A stretch of 64,000 nt of DNA from an uncultured Marinomonas sp. (GCA_947493575.1 CANLRQ010000004.1:1-64000), one strand, 5' to 3'; shown: positions 8,888 through 18,041, numbered from the stretch's first letter. The notes: generated from the sequence alone by a model not told the origin. A program made the numbers and translations.

Positions 8888-9063
8888 AATAGGCTTAAAT
8901 TGTTAATTTTGTTGGTTTTTTGTTCGAATCTCTAGTCTTATGTAACTATAAACTCAATAAAAAACAAAACTTTATAATGGAAAGGGATGTTTTTTATTTA
9001 GAGCCTTCTTTTTAAGTCTAATGACCGCTAGAATGACAAAAATACAATTATGTAGGTATTGAT

Positions 9064-9444
9064 ATGGTTTTCTCAGGATTTGATCATGTTATTCTGTTAG
9101 CTCATGGGAGTACAGATCCTCTCTGGAAGTTGCCGTTCGAAATGATATACGAAAGAATTGTTTCGGAGTCTGGCAGAGAAAGGTGCAGTTTAGCTTATAT
9201 GGAGCTTTCTGAGCCCTCCTTAAAAAGTACCATTGAAGAGTTTGATTCTTCAGTTAGAAAAGTGGCCGTATTACCTTTGTTTTTTTCTGTTGGTAGACAT
9301 TTGCGGTATGACGTTCCTGAAATGATAAAAAATCTTCAAAGAGAGGATTTACACATAGAGTTATTGTCTCCGATTGGTGATGATGAACGTATCCAACAAG
9401 CTATGGTTGATGCTGTAAAAGGGCATTTGGGTGAGTCTCAGTAA
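9064..9444 (+). CDS. CbiX/SirB-type sirohydrochlorin chelatase-like protein
   Basis: The 126-residue protein matches short class II chelatases. It has the N-terminal metal-binding histidine in 'VILLAHGSTDPLW', and 'VAVLPLFFSVGRHLRYDVP' holding the second histidine of the active site. The length agrees with the CbiXS/SirB single-domain forms that insert cobalt, nickel or iron into sirohydrochlorin. The metal cannot be told from the sequence. It ends 42 bases before jetA, on the same strand, so transcription of the jet genes may start upstream of it. Functional linkage to the jet genes is not evident. Confidence 0.8.
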   Translation: MVFSGFDHVILLAHGSTDPLWKLPFEMIYERIVSESGRERCSLAYMELSEPSLKSTIEEFDSSVRKVAVLPLFFSVGRHLRYDVPEMIKNLQREDLHIELLSPIGDDERIQQAMVDAVKGHLGESQ

Positions 9445-9486
9445 TGTATTTAGTGTTTTTAAGCGTATTCCAAAGGAAAAGTATGC

Positions 9487-10881
9487 ATGCTTTTTAAATA
9501 TTTACCTGATGAAATTTTTCAGGCGTTAGCAGGGTCTAATCGGCAACTAATTGAACGAGTGCTGATTGATTTAGCTGACGTCTTTTACGATTACGCTGAA
9601 GACCCTATTAAAGAAAAATCGACCATCGTGGAATCCATTGAGGACAGTCTCCATAAAATGGATATGGTGAGTTGGCAAGAAGATCATAAAGATGCATTTG
9701 ATTCTCCAAAAACAATCCATGAATACGCTTTAAGAATTTATCATAGATTAGTTAATACTGGTTGGTTAGTAGAAGAGCAAGAGCTGTATCATATTAGTGT
9801 GCTCATGTCCCCACAGATATCCATGCTACTAAAATCCTTGGTGGAAATCAGTCAACATGGCAAGCGTAACTATGGCGCAACAGTTTTAAGTATTTTAAGT
9901 AACTTGGAATCGGTTTCGAATCACCCCGCAGAAAGGGGGGTTACATTAAATCAATCAGCCGCTGCATGCCGAGATTTTTCAGCTCATTTAAATCAAATTT
10001 TATTAGGAATACGAGGTTTGCAAAGGGAGCTTTTCGCCAGTAAAGACCCAAAAGCCATAGTTGCTGGTTTCTTTGACTTATTTGTTGATGGGATTTTAAT
10101 TGCGGATTACAAAACCCTGAAAACCAGTAATAACCCTTTTCGCTTTCGCCGTAAAATTCTAGAGTTAGCCCAAGACTTTCTATCTGACGCTGAAATGTTT
10201 CGTAAAATTTCCACATGTTATGCTGATCAGCAGGTGATCTCTTTTGATGCTGCTCAAGGCATGGTTGAAAATGATTGTTTAACAATTATTCAAACCTTCT
10301 CAAACATAGAACAACGATTAGAGCGAATTGATGAATATCGATATCGATTAGAAAAGCGTGCTGCCGATACGGCTCGTTATATGGACAGTTCACGACCTGG
10401 TATGGCCAATAAAATTGCAGGTATCATTGGTGAAGCCGTGTCTAAGACTCAATTGCCTGTATTAAAAAATGTAATTGGTTGTCGAATTGTTGGTATGGAA
10501 TCGGCGGCCGCGCCAATGAAAAGGAGAGAGCCACCACTACCAAGAGTTATTACTCCTGCTGTTGTTCCTCAAAGTGCGCTTTCTGTTCGAGATGCTAATC
10601 GCCGTTTTCATGAAGCTCGACAAGTAACTGTTGCTAAATTACAAAGCTATGCTCAACGACAGTTAGGTCAAAATAAAGAAAAGCATATTTTAGAGTTTAC
10701 TATTGAGAGTGTTGAAGACTTTGTGTGTTTTGATCACCTTCGATATGTTGGCTCTTTAGGTGTTAATGCGAAACAAATCGAAGAAGAGTTTGATGTGATT
10801 TTTACTGATAAATATGTTGATGTTCATGACTTTATTGAATGTCGTGAGTTTGTTGTCTGCCGTCGGAGTAAAGCATGCTAA
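9487..10881 (+). CDS. jetA: JetA/MksF-like kleisin subunit of an SMC complex
   Basis: The 464-residue protein is the first gene of a three-gene jetA-jetB-jetC set, and I recognise it mainly as the Wadjet JetA type. The N-terminal half is helical, as in a winged-helix dimerisation region ('MLFKYLPDEIFQALAGSNRQ'). It is followed by long helices ('AACRDFSAHLNQILLGIRGL') that would contact the SMC neck. The C-terminal region ('FTIESVEDFVCFDHLRYVG') fits a cap-binding winged helix. In known systems this kleisin bridges the JetC heads and binds JetB. AAGGA lies nine bases before the ATG. Its end overlaps jetB by seven bases. The subtype is not certain. Confidence 0.75.
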   Translation: MLFKYLPDEIFQALAGSNRQLIERVLIDLADVFYDYAEDPIKEKSTIVESIEDSLHKMDMVSWQEDHKDAFDSPKTIHEYALRIYHRLVNTGWLVEEQELYHISVLMSPQISMLLKSLVEISQHGKRNYGATVLSILSNLESVSNHPAERGVTLNQSAAACRDFSAHLNQILLGIRGLQRELFASKDPKAIVAGFFDLFVDGILIADYKTLKTSNNPFRFRRKILELAQDFLSDAEMFRKISTCYADQQVISFDAAQGMVENDCLTIIQTFSNIEQRLERIDEYRYRLEKRAADTARYMDSSRPGMANKIAGIIGEAVSKTQLPVLKNVIGCRIVGMESAAAPMKRREPPLPRVITPAVVPQSALSVRDANRRFHEARQVTVAKLQSYAQRQLGQNKEKHILEFTIESVEDFVCFDHLRYVGSLGVNAKQIEEEFDVIFTDKYVDVHDFIECREFVVCRRSKAC

Positions 10882-11519
10882 AAGAGTTAAAAAAAGTCTC
10901 TGAGGAATCAGGGAAAGATGTAAAAGATTTCCAACATACGGCCAACTTTCTCTTAGCAAACCAGTTTGCAAGCGCCTATAAGCATGGTCAGCGTAAACAT
11001 TATTTATTGGTTGAATCCTATCCCGTTTATTTTAGTCATCTATTTGAAGCGCTAGGAATGAAGCTTTATATCAATGAAAATGAACGTTTAAGCGGTGTTT
11101 TACCCATTGAAAAAGAGGCCTTTTTACGATTGAAAACGGATGAAACTCTGTTTTTATTGGTGTTGAGGCAGTTATATGAAGAAAAAATAGAAAATTTTGA
11201 AGTCGATAACGGTTTCGTTTCAACTCATACCAATGCAATTCTTGAGCGTTTTGTTCAATTAGTTAAACGCGATGTACCTAATGAAACCCGTTTTAAAGAC
11301 ATTCTTACGCTATTAAGTCGACATGGCGTCATTATTCGTGGCAAAGCATTTGAAGAAGATGCGAAGAACATTATGATAAATATTACGCCCGTAGTAAGGC
11401 TAATAGTGACGGAAGCCTATCTACGACAGCTTGAGTCTTTCACTGTGTCTGATGAGGATGCTGAAGACGATGAGTTATCCAATGAAACCGATTCAGACAC
11501 ACTATCGACCAGCGAGTAA
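10875..11519 (+). CDS. jetB: JetB/MksE-like KITE subunit (DUF4194)
   Basis: The 214-residue protein resembles DUF4194 (JetB/MksE), the tandem winged-helix KITE subunit that dimerises on the kleisin. Supporting patterns are 'ANFLLANQFASAYKHGQRKHY', 'YFSHLFEALGMKLYINENE' and the conserved 'FLRLKTDETLFLLVLRQLYEE' helix. The C-terminal tail from about residue 190 is strongly acidic (DEDAEDDELSNETDSD) and probably unstructured. The start overlaps jetA (7 bases), and the stop is 12 bases before jetC, so the three are translationally linked. Order and sizes match Wadjet/MksFEB operons. Confidence 0.8.
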   Translation: MLKELKKVSEESGKDVKDFQHTANFLLANQFASAYKHGQRKHYLLVESYPVYFSHLFEALGMKLYINENERLSGVLPIEKEAFLRLKTDETLFLLVLRQLYEEKIENFEVDNGFVSTHTNAILERFVQLVKRDVPNETRFKDILTLLSRHGVIIRGKAFEEDAKNIMINITPVVRLIVTEAYLRQLESFTVSDEDAEDDELSNETDSDTLSTSE

Positions 11520-11531
11520 TTAGGTAATTAA

Positions 11532-14500
11532 ATGAAAAAATTAAATAGAATTGTCTTAGTTAATTGGTACTTGCTGGGTGCTGAAGAAATTGATATCCGT
11601 GGAAACACAGCCATTATTGGCCCGACGGGTTCTGGTAAGTCTTCTTTATTGGATGCGATTCAAACCGTACTAACAGGTGCAAGTAAACGCCACCTGAACT
11701 ACAACGCAAGTGCAAATGATGGCAAAGCCAGTGGTCGTAGTATTCGATCTTATATATTGGGTATGATTGATGCAGGACAAGCAAACACCAAAACATTTGG
11801 TCCACAGCCTAGACCTGATGCGGTAAGTTATCTGGCCTTAGTCTTTGAAGATTCTAATACAGGCAAAGAAAGCACGGTTGGTTTGTGTTTGTCCGCTTCA
11901 CTTGCATCACCGGAAGAAGATATTTTAGGTCGCTTTGTTCTGGCAAATTATGGGGCTCGAAAAAGCGACTTTATTGATGCTTTAGATGATGTGAGCTTCA
12001 AAGCAAAAACTTGGCTTGAAGTTAGAGAGTCATTGAAAAAAAGCTGCATCGACCCTTATATTAAATCTGGAAGTGCATCAGCAACTCAATTTATTAATCG
12101 TTATTTGGAGGAGTTAAGTCCAAATAGTGACAGGTTGATTACTTTAGACAGCTTCTTAAAGAATTTTAAAAATGCGTTGAAGTTTGTCCCAATTGCATCT
12201 CCAACTCGCTTTGTGCAAGATTTTGTCCTAGCTGAAGCGCCTTTGCAGGTCGGTGCTTATCAAAAATCTTTGCTTGAATATCGTCAGTTAGAATCAAAAA
12301 CACAAGAAATTTCCAAAAGAATTGATGACCTTAATCTCATTGTTCAAGATTGTGATAAAAAACGTCAACATGAGCAAAACGTTGTTAATTATCAATGGAT
12401 AGCGACTGAAGCGAGATTCGATGAACTTGGTTCAAAGCAAGATGAAATTCAAGACCAATTTGAAATGCAGCAAGAGCGTGAAGATGAAATTCAGTCGGAA
12501 CTGCAAACACAAAGTGAATTATTTAAACAGCTACAAGGCCAATTAGTACGTTTAGAGCAGCAATTTGAGAGCTCTGATGTTGGTTTCAAGTTACAGCAAT
12601 TAGAGCAAAGTAAGAGTTTACTGACACGACAAATTCAACAAGAAAGTAAATCACTGCAACAAACCCAGCAATTGATGGGGCTGTTAGCGAGCTTAGCTTC
12701 TTTTGAGGATTTAATTTCAGTTAATTTGAAAAACGTAGCGGGTGACTGCTTACCCTATAGCAATCTGTTTCAAAATGACATTAGTGCTTTGGGAGATTTG
12801 ACAAAGCTTGAGCCAACATTAGGAAATCTAAATCTTGCCTTAGATGAAGAAAAGAGCGCTCTTTTTCAAAAGCGAACTGAAACTCATCGAACTATTTTGA
12901 ATTTGAAAGATGAATGTAAGCAATTAGAATCTGATGTCTCTTCTTTGAAAGGAGGGAGTAGCCCTCTTTCTCAGAACACTAAGAGATTGATTTCACTGCT
13001 TAAGCAATCCGGTATACAAGCGACACCTCTTAGTCACTTAGCTGAAGTGACCGACTTAAAATGGCAAGATGCTATTGAAGGGTATTTAGGTCAACAGCGG
13101 GAAGCATTAATTGTAGACCCTGATGATGCAGAGCAAGCAATTAAAATATTCAGGACTCATAGAAAGCAATTAATGGGTTGTCGTGTAATTGATACAAGTC
13201 AGACGAGACTATGGTTAAGTCGGGGTGACCGAAATTCAGTATTGCAGTTTATTCATTGTAATGATGATAATGCTCAGGCGTATTTAAATAGACGCTTGGG
13301 TGGCATTAAGCCTGTAGAGACTGAGCGTCAACTTCTGCGAGAAGAAAGTGCAATGACTGCCGATGGCATGTTAAAGCTTTCGGGCACAATCTCAACGATA
13401 CGCGCTGTCCCTCATATGATGGTAGGCGTTAATACTGAGGGTATGAGGCAGCAAAGGGAAGGTCAATTGTCTAAGCTAACGAATGAGCTTATGCAACATT
13501 TGAAAAATGACCAGCGTCTCGAACAAGCAGATCAATTACTAGGCCGCTTGTTAGCGAATAATCAATTTGAACCTGGTAGCCTTATCCATTCTCAAAATCT
13601 TCTTGCGACGGCGTCCTCAGAGATTGCTCGTATTGATTTGGAAGTGTCATCTTTACAACAAAGAGATGATACGGAATTACAAAGTAAAATTGATTCTTTA
13701 AAAGCCAGATTGGCACAAGTTGAACTTGAACAGAAAAAATTAGATAGAGAGCGCCAATTAATCTCTGAGCAATATGGCAGCTTAAATACTCAAAAGAGCC
13801 AATTAAGCAGCGCGTTAAGTTCGTTAGATGAAGAGCGCTCACGTTTGACCAATCATCCGTTTTATAATGCTGAATACTCCAGTGAACGTTATTCTTTATT
13901 AGAGTCTAGTATGGGAAGTGGCTCGGCGATTTATAAAGAAGCTATGAGTCGCTCGGAGAAAGCTCAGGAAAAAGCTCGAAGCTTTGATCAAAAAGTACGT
14001 AAAGAAGTCGCTGATTACTATTCTCGTTTTCATCAGGCAGATTTAGATGATGATATTCAGCTTGATTACCTCGAATCCAAATTTGAAGAGTTTGAACAAT
14101 ATATTACCCATCAAATTTCAGTTCTATCAGAAACAGAGCTTGCAAAATACGCAAAACGTGCTGAATTAGCACGGAGAGAAGCGGAAGAAACTTTCCGCAG
14201 TGACTATGTTTCCAAGCTGAAAGATTCACTTGATCAAGTGGCTCATATAATTAAAGAGCTTAATAACAGCTTAAAAAGAAGACCATTTAACCAAGAAATT
14301 TACCAATTCCGCTATTATGCTAATGGCGATATGAAAGACATACTTAGTTTGGTGGATGAATTCAGCAAGCAAGACCAAGCAAATGTTGGTGGATTGTTTG
14401 ATCCGGCTATGGCTCAAGAAGGCAGTCATATTATGGCTATCTCGGCGATACAAGAGCTAATAACAAATGAAGATAAACAACAAGATTTGGCTGATTACCG

Positions 14501-14930
14501 TAAATTCTATAACTTTGAAGTTGATATCTTAGATGCTGAAGGCAATAAAAAGACAACATTAAGTCAACGAATTCAGACAGGTTCGGGTGGTGAGCACCAA
14601 ATTCCTTTCTATCTTGCTATTGCGGCGGCGTTATCTACAACGTATCGCTTACAAGAAACCTTAGAAGGTAATGTTGACGGTGGTTTTTCTTTAGCTATGT
14701 TTGATGAGGCATTTAATAAAATCGATATGGCTAAAACTTCTACTTGTATGGGCTTTATGAAAGATATTGGCCTACAAGTTATTGCCGCCGCTCCAGATGA
14801 TAAGCGTGCGGTAATGGCCGCAAATATGGAAACCATTATAAGTGTTTGGAGAGAAGGTGGAGCGGTATCTATTGACGTGGCTTACCCTCAAGCAAAAGGT
14901 AAAAAGTTACTGACTGGCGAAACAATCTAG
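11532..14930 (+). CDS. jetC: JetC/MksB-like SMC ATPase
   Basis: The 1132-residue protein is an SMC-family ATPase of the SbcC-like COG4913 type. Walker A is 'IIGPTGSGKSSLLDAI' (lysine near residue 35). Coiled coils run from about 255 to 380 and 640 to 900, with a hinge-like globular part near 490-600 ('DAIEGYLGQQREALIVDP'). The signature region is 'TGSGGEHQIPFYLAIAAAL' and Walker B is 'LAMFDEAFNKID' with the catalytic Asp-Glu intact. It should dimerise, load on DNA with JetA and JetB, and extrude loops using ATP. The next gene is bolA, not the JetD/MksG nuclease that normally completes a Wadjet operon. Confidence 0.9.
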   Translation: MKKLNRIVLVNWYLLGAEEIDIRGNTAIIGPTGSGKSSLLDAIQTVLTGASKRHLNYNASANDGKASGRSIRSYILGMIDAGQANTKTFGPQPRPDAVSYLALVFEDSNTGKESTVGLCLSASLASPEEDILGRFVLANYGARKSDFIDALDDVSFKAKTWLEVRESLKKSCIDPYIKSGSASATQFINRYLEELSPNSDRLITLDSFLKNFKNALKFVPIASPTRFVQDFVLAEAPLQVGAYQKSLLEYRQLESKTQEISKRIDDLNLIVQDCDKKRQHEQNVVNYQWIATEARFDELGSKQDEIQDQFEMQQEREDEIQSELQTQSELFKQLQGQLVRLEQQFESSDVGFKLQQLEQSKSLLTRQIQQESKSLQQTQQLMGLLASLASFEDLISVNLKNVAGDCLPYSNLFQNDISALGDLTKLEPTLGNLNLALDEEKSALFQKRTETHRTILNLKDECKQLESDVSSLKGGSSPLSQNTKRLISLLKQSGIQATPLSHLAEVTDLKWQDAIEGYLGQQREALIVDPDDAEQAIKIFRTHRKQLMGCRVIDTSQTRLWLSRGDRNSVLQFIHCNDDNAQAYLNRRLGGIKPVETERQLLREESAMTADGMLKLSGTISTIRAVPHMMVGVNTEGMRQQREGQLSKLTNELMQHLKNDQRLEQADQLLGRLLANNQFEPGSLIHSQNLLATASSEIARIDLEVSSLQQRDDTELQSKIDSLKARLAQVELEQKKLDRERQLISEQYGSLNTQKSQLSSALSSLDEERSRLTNHPFYNAEYSSERYSLLESSMGSGSAIYKEAMSRSEKAQEKARSFDQKVRKEVADYYSRFHQADLDDDIQLDYLESKFEEFEQYITHQISVLSETELAKYAKRAELARREAEETFRSDYVSKLKDSLDQVAHIIKELNNSLKRRPFNQEIYQFRYYANGDMKDILSLVDEFSKQDQANVGGLFDPAMAQEGSHIMAISAIQELITNEDKQQDLADYRKFYNFEVDILDAEGNKKTTLSQRIQTGSGGEHQIPFYLAIAAALSTTYRLQETLEGNVDGGFSLAMFDEAFNKIDMAKTSTCMGFMKDIGLQVIAAAPDDKRAVMAANMETIISVWREGGAVSIDVAYPQAKGKKLLTGETI

Positions 14931-14971
14931 AGTGAAATTGTAATTCCTGATACTGGTTCTGATAAGGTATA

Positions 14972-15289
14972 GTGATAGTGAAAGATGTAATTAAAAATGA
15001 AATTCTGAACACGTTAAATGAGAGTTTTGAAAGTTCGTATGTGCTTTTAGAAAATGAGAGTTATAAACATAATGTACCGGAAGGCAGTGAATCTCATTTT
15101 AAACTTGTATTGGTGAGTAATGACTTTGAAGGCAAACGTTTAGTTCAAAGACATCAGGCTATTTACAGTTCACTTGCAGCTGTGATGCCAAAATTCCATG
15201 CCCTTGCAATGCATTTGCATACACCTCTAGAGTGGTCAGAGAAAAATGTATCTGTGCCGGAATCACCAAATTGCCTTGGAGGAGAATAA
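14972..15289 (+). CDS. bolA: BolA family protein
   Basis: The 105-residue protein matches BolA closely: 'ESYKHNVPEGSESHFKLVLVSN', then 'FEGKRLVQRHQAIYSSLA' and 'FHALAMHLHTPLEW'. The invariant histidine in the 'HALAMH' helix can ligate a [2Fe-2S] cluster with a monothiol glutaredoxin partner. BolA proteins act in iron-sulfur trafficking and in morphology and stress control. The start is GTG, either at 14972 or at 14978; AAGGT at 14964 gives better spacing to the second. It lies 41 bases after jetC and 21 bases before the STAS gene, so it may belong to either transcript. Confidence 0.9.
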   Translation: MIVKDVIKNEILNTLNESFESSYVLLENESYKHNVPEGSESHFKLVLVSNDFEGKRLVQRHQAIYSSLAAVMPKFHALAMHLHTPLEWSEKNVSVPESPNCLGGE

Positions 15290-15310
15290 GCGAAGCTTAT
15301 TAAAAACAAA

Positions 15311-15610
15311 ATGAGTATATCTATAAAAGTTGAGGATGAGTCTAGCGTTGCCATTCATATTCAAGGAAACTTCGATTTCTCTTTATTTAGTGATTTTAGA
15401 GAATCGTATATTAACTTGGTAGGAAAATATTCGATTTTCAAAATTGATTTAAGTCATGTAGAGTATTTAGACAGCGCAGCCTTGGGCATGTTATTAAGTA
15501 TGAGAAGTTCTGTTGGGGACGGTTGTACTATAAAATTATGTGGCGCTAATGATTTTATTAGTAACATTTTAAAAATTTCACGTTTTGATAAGCTATTTGT
15601 AATCGAATAA
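15311..15610 (+). CDS. STAS-domain anti-anti-sigma factor
   Basis: The 99-residue single-domain protein has the SpoIIAA fold pattern: an N-terminal strand pair, then 'IFKIDLSHVEYLDSAALGML'. The conserved serine to be phosphorylated is Ser55 in 'LDSAALG', and a second conserved block is 'CTIKLCGANDFI'. Such proteins bind an anti-sigma kinase when unphosphorylated, releasing a target. The next gene, nine bases downstream, is a PP2C phosphatase that would dephosphorylate it. The kinase itself is not in this window. Similar pairs include HsbA/HsbR of Pseudomonas and CrsA/CrsR of Shewanella (by analogy). Confidence 0.85.
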   Translation: MSISIKVEDESSVAIHIQGNFDFSLFSDFRESYINLVGKYSIFKIDLSHVEYLDSAALGMLLSMRSSVGDGCTIKLCGANDFISNILKISRFDKLFVIE

Positions 15611-15619
15611 AAGGACCTT

Positions 15620-16771
15620 ATGAAACTGTTAATCATCGATAGCCAGGCGATTTATCAAGAGATAGTGACTTGGTGCGCAGATAGCAAAGGCTTGACCAGT
15701 TATGTTGCCTCTGATTTTAATGCCGCATGGGAAGCATTTAAAGAATTAGAACCCAACATTGTTGTTGTTGACAGTATAATCGATGGCGGTTCGGCGTTTG
15801 AATTGGTTAGAAAAATCAAAAAAGAATCTGGTGATCGTTTCTGTCCAGTGATCTTTTTAAGTTCTAACTTAGATGACTTTACGATGAATAATTGCTTTAG
15901 GTGTGGAGGCGATGACTTTATACCAAAACCATTTAACGAGGTGCTTTTTAATACTCGTTTAAGTACCCACGTTAAACATGCTTCGGTTGTTCAAGAGCTA
16001 TATCGAAAGAATAGAGACCTAACCTTTTATCATAAAAAAACAGAAGTCGAGCACAGTATGGCGAAGCAGGTGTTAAGCCATGCACAACGTCATAATGACT
16101 CGGATGATAAATTTCTTCAAGTGACGCGTTTATCTGCTACCTCTTTTAATGGTGACATTGCGTTAGTGAAAAAAAGACTAGATGGATGCCGTTTAGTTTT
16201 TGTCGGTGACTTTACTGGCCATGGTCTAGCAGCTTCGATAGGTGCTCTTCCTGTAACACAAGTGTTTTTTGACTCTGTAGAACAGCAGTTGCCTTTACAA
16301 ACCATAGTCAGTGAAATAAATCGTGTGCTATATGAAGTGCTACCTGTCCATATGTTCTGTGCTGGGTATTTGTTATTTATAACTCCTAGCGGTGAAGTTA
16401 CATATTGGGGTGGAGGAATGCCGGACGGTTTGATTACCAATGGCACCAAAACAGATCGCTTTTCATCTAATCATGTACCTTTAGGGGTATTATCTGACAC
16501 CGAATTTGATGACAGTGTAGACTCGTTTTATATAGACCATTCTCAAACGGTTTTTATTGCCACAGATGGTGCAAATGAATTGCAAAACGAACAGGATGTC
16601 ATGTTGGGAGATGAGAATTTAGAGCGTTTATTTGTAGACAGCTTTAATGAATGCAAATTGATGTCGGATGCTCATTCATTGTTGGTAGATAAGATCATTA
16701 ACTACAAAGGGTTAAAAACTCAGAAAGATGATATAACGTTATTATTATATCGACGTGAAACTTTTTCTTAA
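15620..16771 (+). CDS. Response regulator with PP2C (SpoIIE/RsbU) phosphatase output
   Basis: The 383-residue protein has a receiver domain (1-120) with phospho-acceptor Asp51 in 'IVVVDSIIDGG', and Lys103 in 'IPKPFN'. A short helical linker joins it to a PP2C domain (about 165-380). PP2C metal-binding aspartates are visible in 'TSFNGDIALVKK', 'VFVGDFTGHGLAAS', 'VFIATDGANEL' and 'QKDDITLLLY'. It should dephosphorylate the STAS protein encoded just upstream when signalled by an unlinked sensor kinase. Unlike CrsR and HsbR, no C-terminal HATPase kinase domain is present, so the opposing serine kinase must lie elsewhere. An AAGGACC ribosome binding site precedes the start. Confidence 0.9.
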   Translation: MKLLIIDSQAIYQEIVTWCADSKGLTSYVASDFNAAWEAFKELEPNIVVVDSIIDGGSAFELVRKIKKESGDRFCPVIFLSSNLDDFTMNNCFRCGGDDFIPKPFNEVLFNTRLSTHVKHASVVQELYRKNRDLTFYHKKTEVEHSMAKQVLSHAQRHNDSDDKFLQVTRLSATSFNGDIALVKKRLDGCRLVFVGDFTGHGLAASIGALPVTQVFFDSVEQQLPLQTIVSEINRVLYEVLPVHMFCAGYLLFITPSGEVTYWGGGMPDGLITNGTKTDRFSSNHVPLGVLSDTEFDDSVDSFYIDHSQTVFIATDGANELQNEQDVMLGDENLERLFVDSFNECKLMSDAHSLLVDKIINYKGLKTQKDDITLLLYRRETFS

Positions 16772-16985
16772 TTACTGTTTCCTATTTTAAATGCAAAGAT
16801 CTCATTATATTTGTTTTCGTCAAGTCGTTGTTTTTTTAAGTTTAGTAATTTATTCGAAGCACAATATAAATTTGGTATTTTAAGGTGAATGATCTGGTTT
16901 TGATGAGTTTGATTCTTACGGTGGCTATATGGTAGGTATCACTTAGCTTATATCTTCATTATCTAGTTAAATCACAAACTAACTA

Positions 16986-17017
16986 GCCCTAACTGTATCA
17001 ATTAATAAAGTTAGGGC
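16986..17017 (-). terminator. Possible terminator after the PfkB-family kinase gene
   Basis: GCCCTAACT (16986-16994) pairs with AGTTAGGGC (17009-17017) around a 14-base loop, just past the stop of the minus-strand kinase gene. A T-tract is poorly developed on the minus strand, so it may work weakly or mainly as an RNA-protecting hairpin. The rest of 16772-16985 holds no recognisable gene. Confidence 0.45.
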
Positions 17018-17027
17018 AGTAATATAT

Positions 17028-18041
17028 TTAGGCAATAAGTTGTTGATAATTGCTTAAAAATGATTGTGCTTTCTTCAAATTGTTACTTTCAAATCTTGGG
17101 CCATACTGGCTGACAATAAGTGATGCGCAATAACATGCAATCTCGGCGGCTTCTGTATAACTCAGTCCTTTTATTATTGCGTAAATAAAGCTTCCTGCGT
17201 ACATATCTCCTGCTCCAATAGTATCCAGCTTATTAATTTTGGGGGCAGATGTATGGATTTTTTGTTCTCCATCCCATCCAAGGCAGCCATCTTCACCACA
17301 TGTAATAATGAAGTTTAAGCAATTCTGTTTAAGCCAATCGTAAGCTTCCTGGATAGTGTTAGTTTCTGATAGGGCGAGCGCTTCTTCCTCGTTCATGAAA
17401 ATGAGGTCAATTCCACTTTTAATTATCTCTACAAAGCGATTGCGAAAACCTTTGACAAGCACTGGGTCACTTAGTGATATTGCACAAAGGCTTTTATTTG
17501 ATTTTGATATCTCAACGAGACGTTGCATTGCAAGCCAGCCAGAATCAGAGCTAATTAAATACCCTTCTAAGAAAATGACTTTTGATTGAGAGGCCGCATT
17601 GTCATTAATATGTTGTACACTAACTTGACCGCCAACACCCAAAAACGTATTCATGGTTCTATCTGCATCGGGGGTGATCATGGCTAAACAGGTGCTAGTG
17701 TCTCCCTTAATTAGAGGTTGTGAATCCAGGTTGGTATCAATATGTTTGTGGCGTAAGTCACGATGGAAGAAGCGCCCCATTTCGTCATCCGCAACAACAC
17801 ATGAAAAGAAGCAGTTTCCTCCAAAATTTGCAGTAGCAATTGTTGAGTTGGCAAGTGAACCGCCACACGATTTGTGTTCGATTTTATTTCGTAAATTTGA
17901 TAATAGGTGATTTTGTCTAGAGGCGTCTACAAGTGACATGCAACTTTTAATGATATTGTTTTCAGATAAAAACTCTTCAGTCGCGCTGGCCTCTATATCA
18001 ACGAGAGCGTTGCCAATACCATAAAGGTCATATTGCTTCAT
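17028..18041 (-). CDS. PfkB-family carbohydrate kinase, adenosine kinase-like
   Basis: The 337-residue protein is a ribokinase-fold kinase. Signature 1 is 'SCGGSLANSTIATANFGGN' (59-77), and signature 2, holding the catalytic base, is 'DTIGAGDMYAGSFIYAI' near residue 275. The N-terminus 'YDLYGIGNALVDIEA' and the length match the proteobacterial group annotated as adenosine kinase or inosine/guanosine kinase-like. The true phospho-acceptor (adenosine, another nucleoside or a sugar) cannot be settled from sequence. It is monocistronic on the minus strand, with a 233-base gap to divergent fumarase. Confidence 0.85.
   Translation of the reverse strand: MKQYDLYGIGNALVDIEASATEEFLSENNIIKSCMSLVDASRQNHLLSNLRNKIEHKSCGGSLANSTIATANFGGNCFFSCVVADDEMGRFFHRDLRHKHIDTNLDSQPLIKGDTSTCLAMITPDADRTMNTFLGVGGQVSVQHINDNAASQSKVIFLEGYLISSDSGWLAMQRLVEISKSNKSLCAISLSDPVLVKGFRNRFVEIIKSGIDLIFMNEEEALALSETNTIQEAYDWLKQNCLNFIITCGEDGCLGWDGEQKIHTSAPKINKLDTIGAGDMYAGSFIYAIIKGLSYTEAAEIACYCASLIVSQYGPRFESNNLKKAQSFLSNYQQLIA

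Noticed and set aside
9941..10285. 114-codon reverse frame inside jetA
   Set aside because: It is the antisense shadow of a confidently coding gene, with no initiation signal or family match.
15620..16771. Response regulator-PP2C gene as a candidate JetD replacement for the condensin operon
   Set aside because: It has no nuclease or TOPRIM motif and is fully explained as the partner of the STAS gene next to it.
16888..16938. Hydrophobic 16-codon peptide frame (GTG start) after the PP2C gene
   Set aside because: It is too short to support, its putative ribosome binding site overlaps its start, and no match is known.
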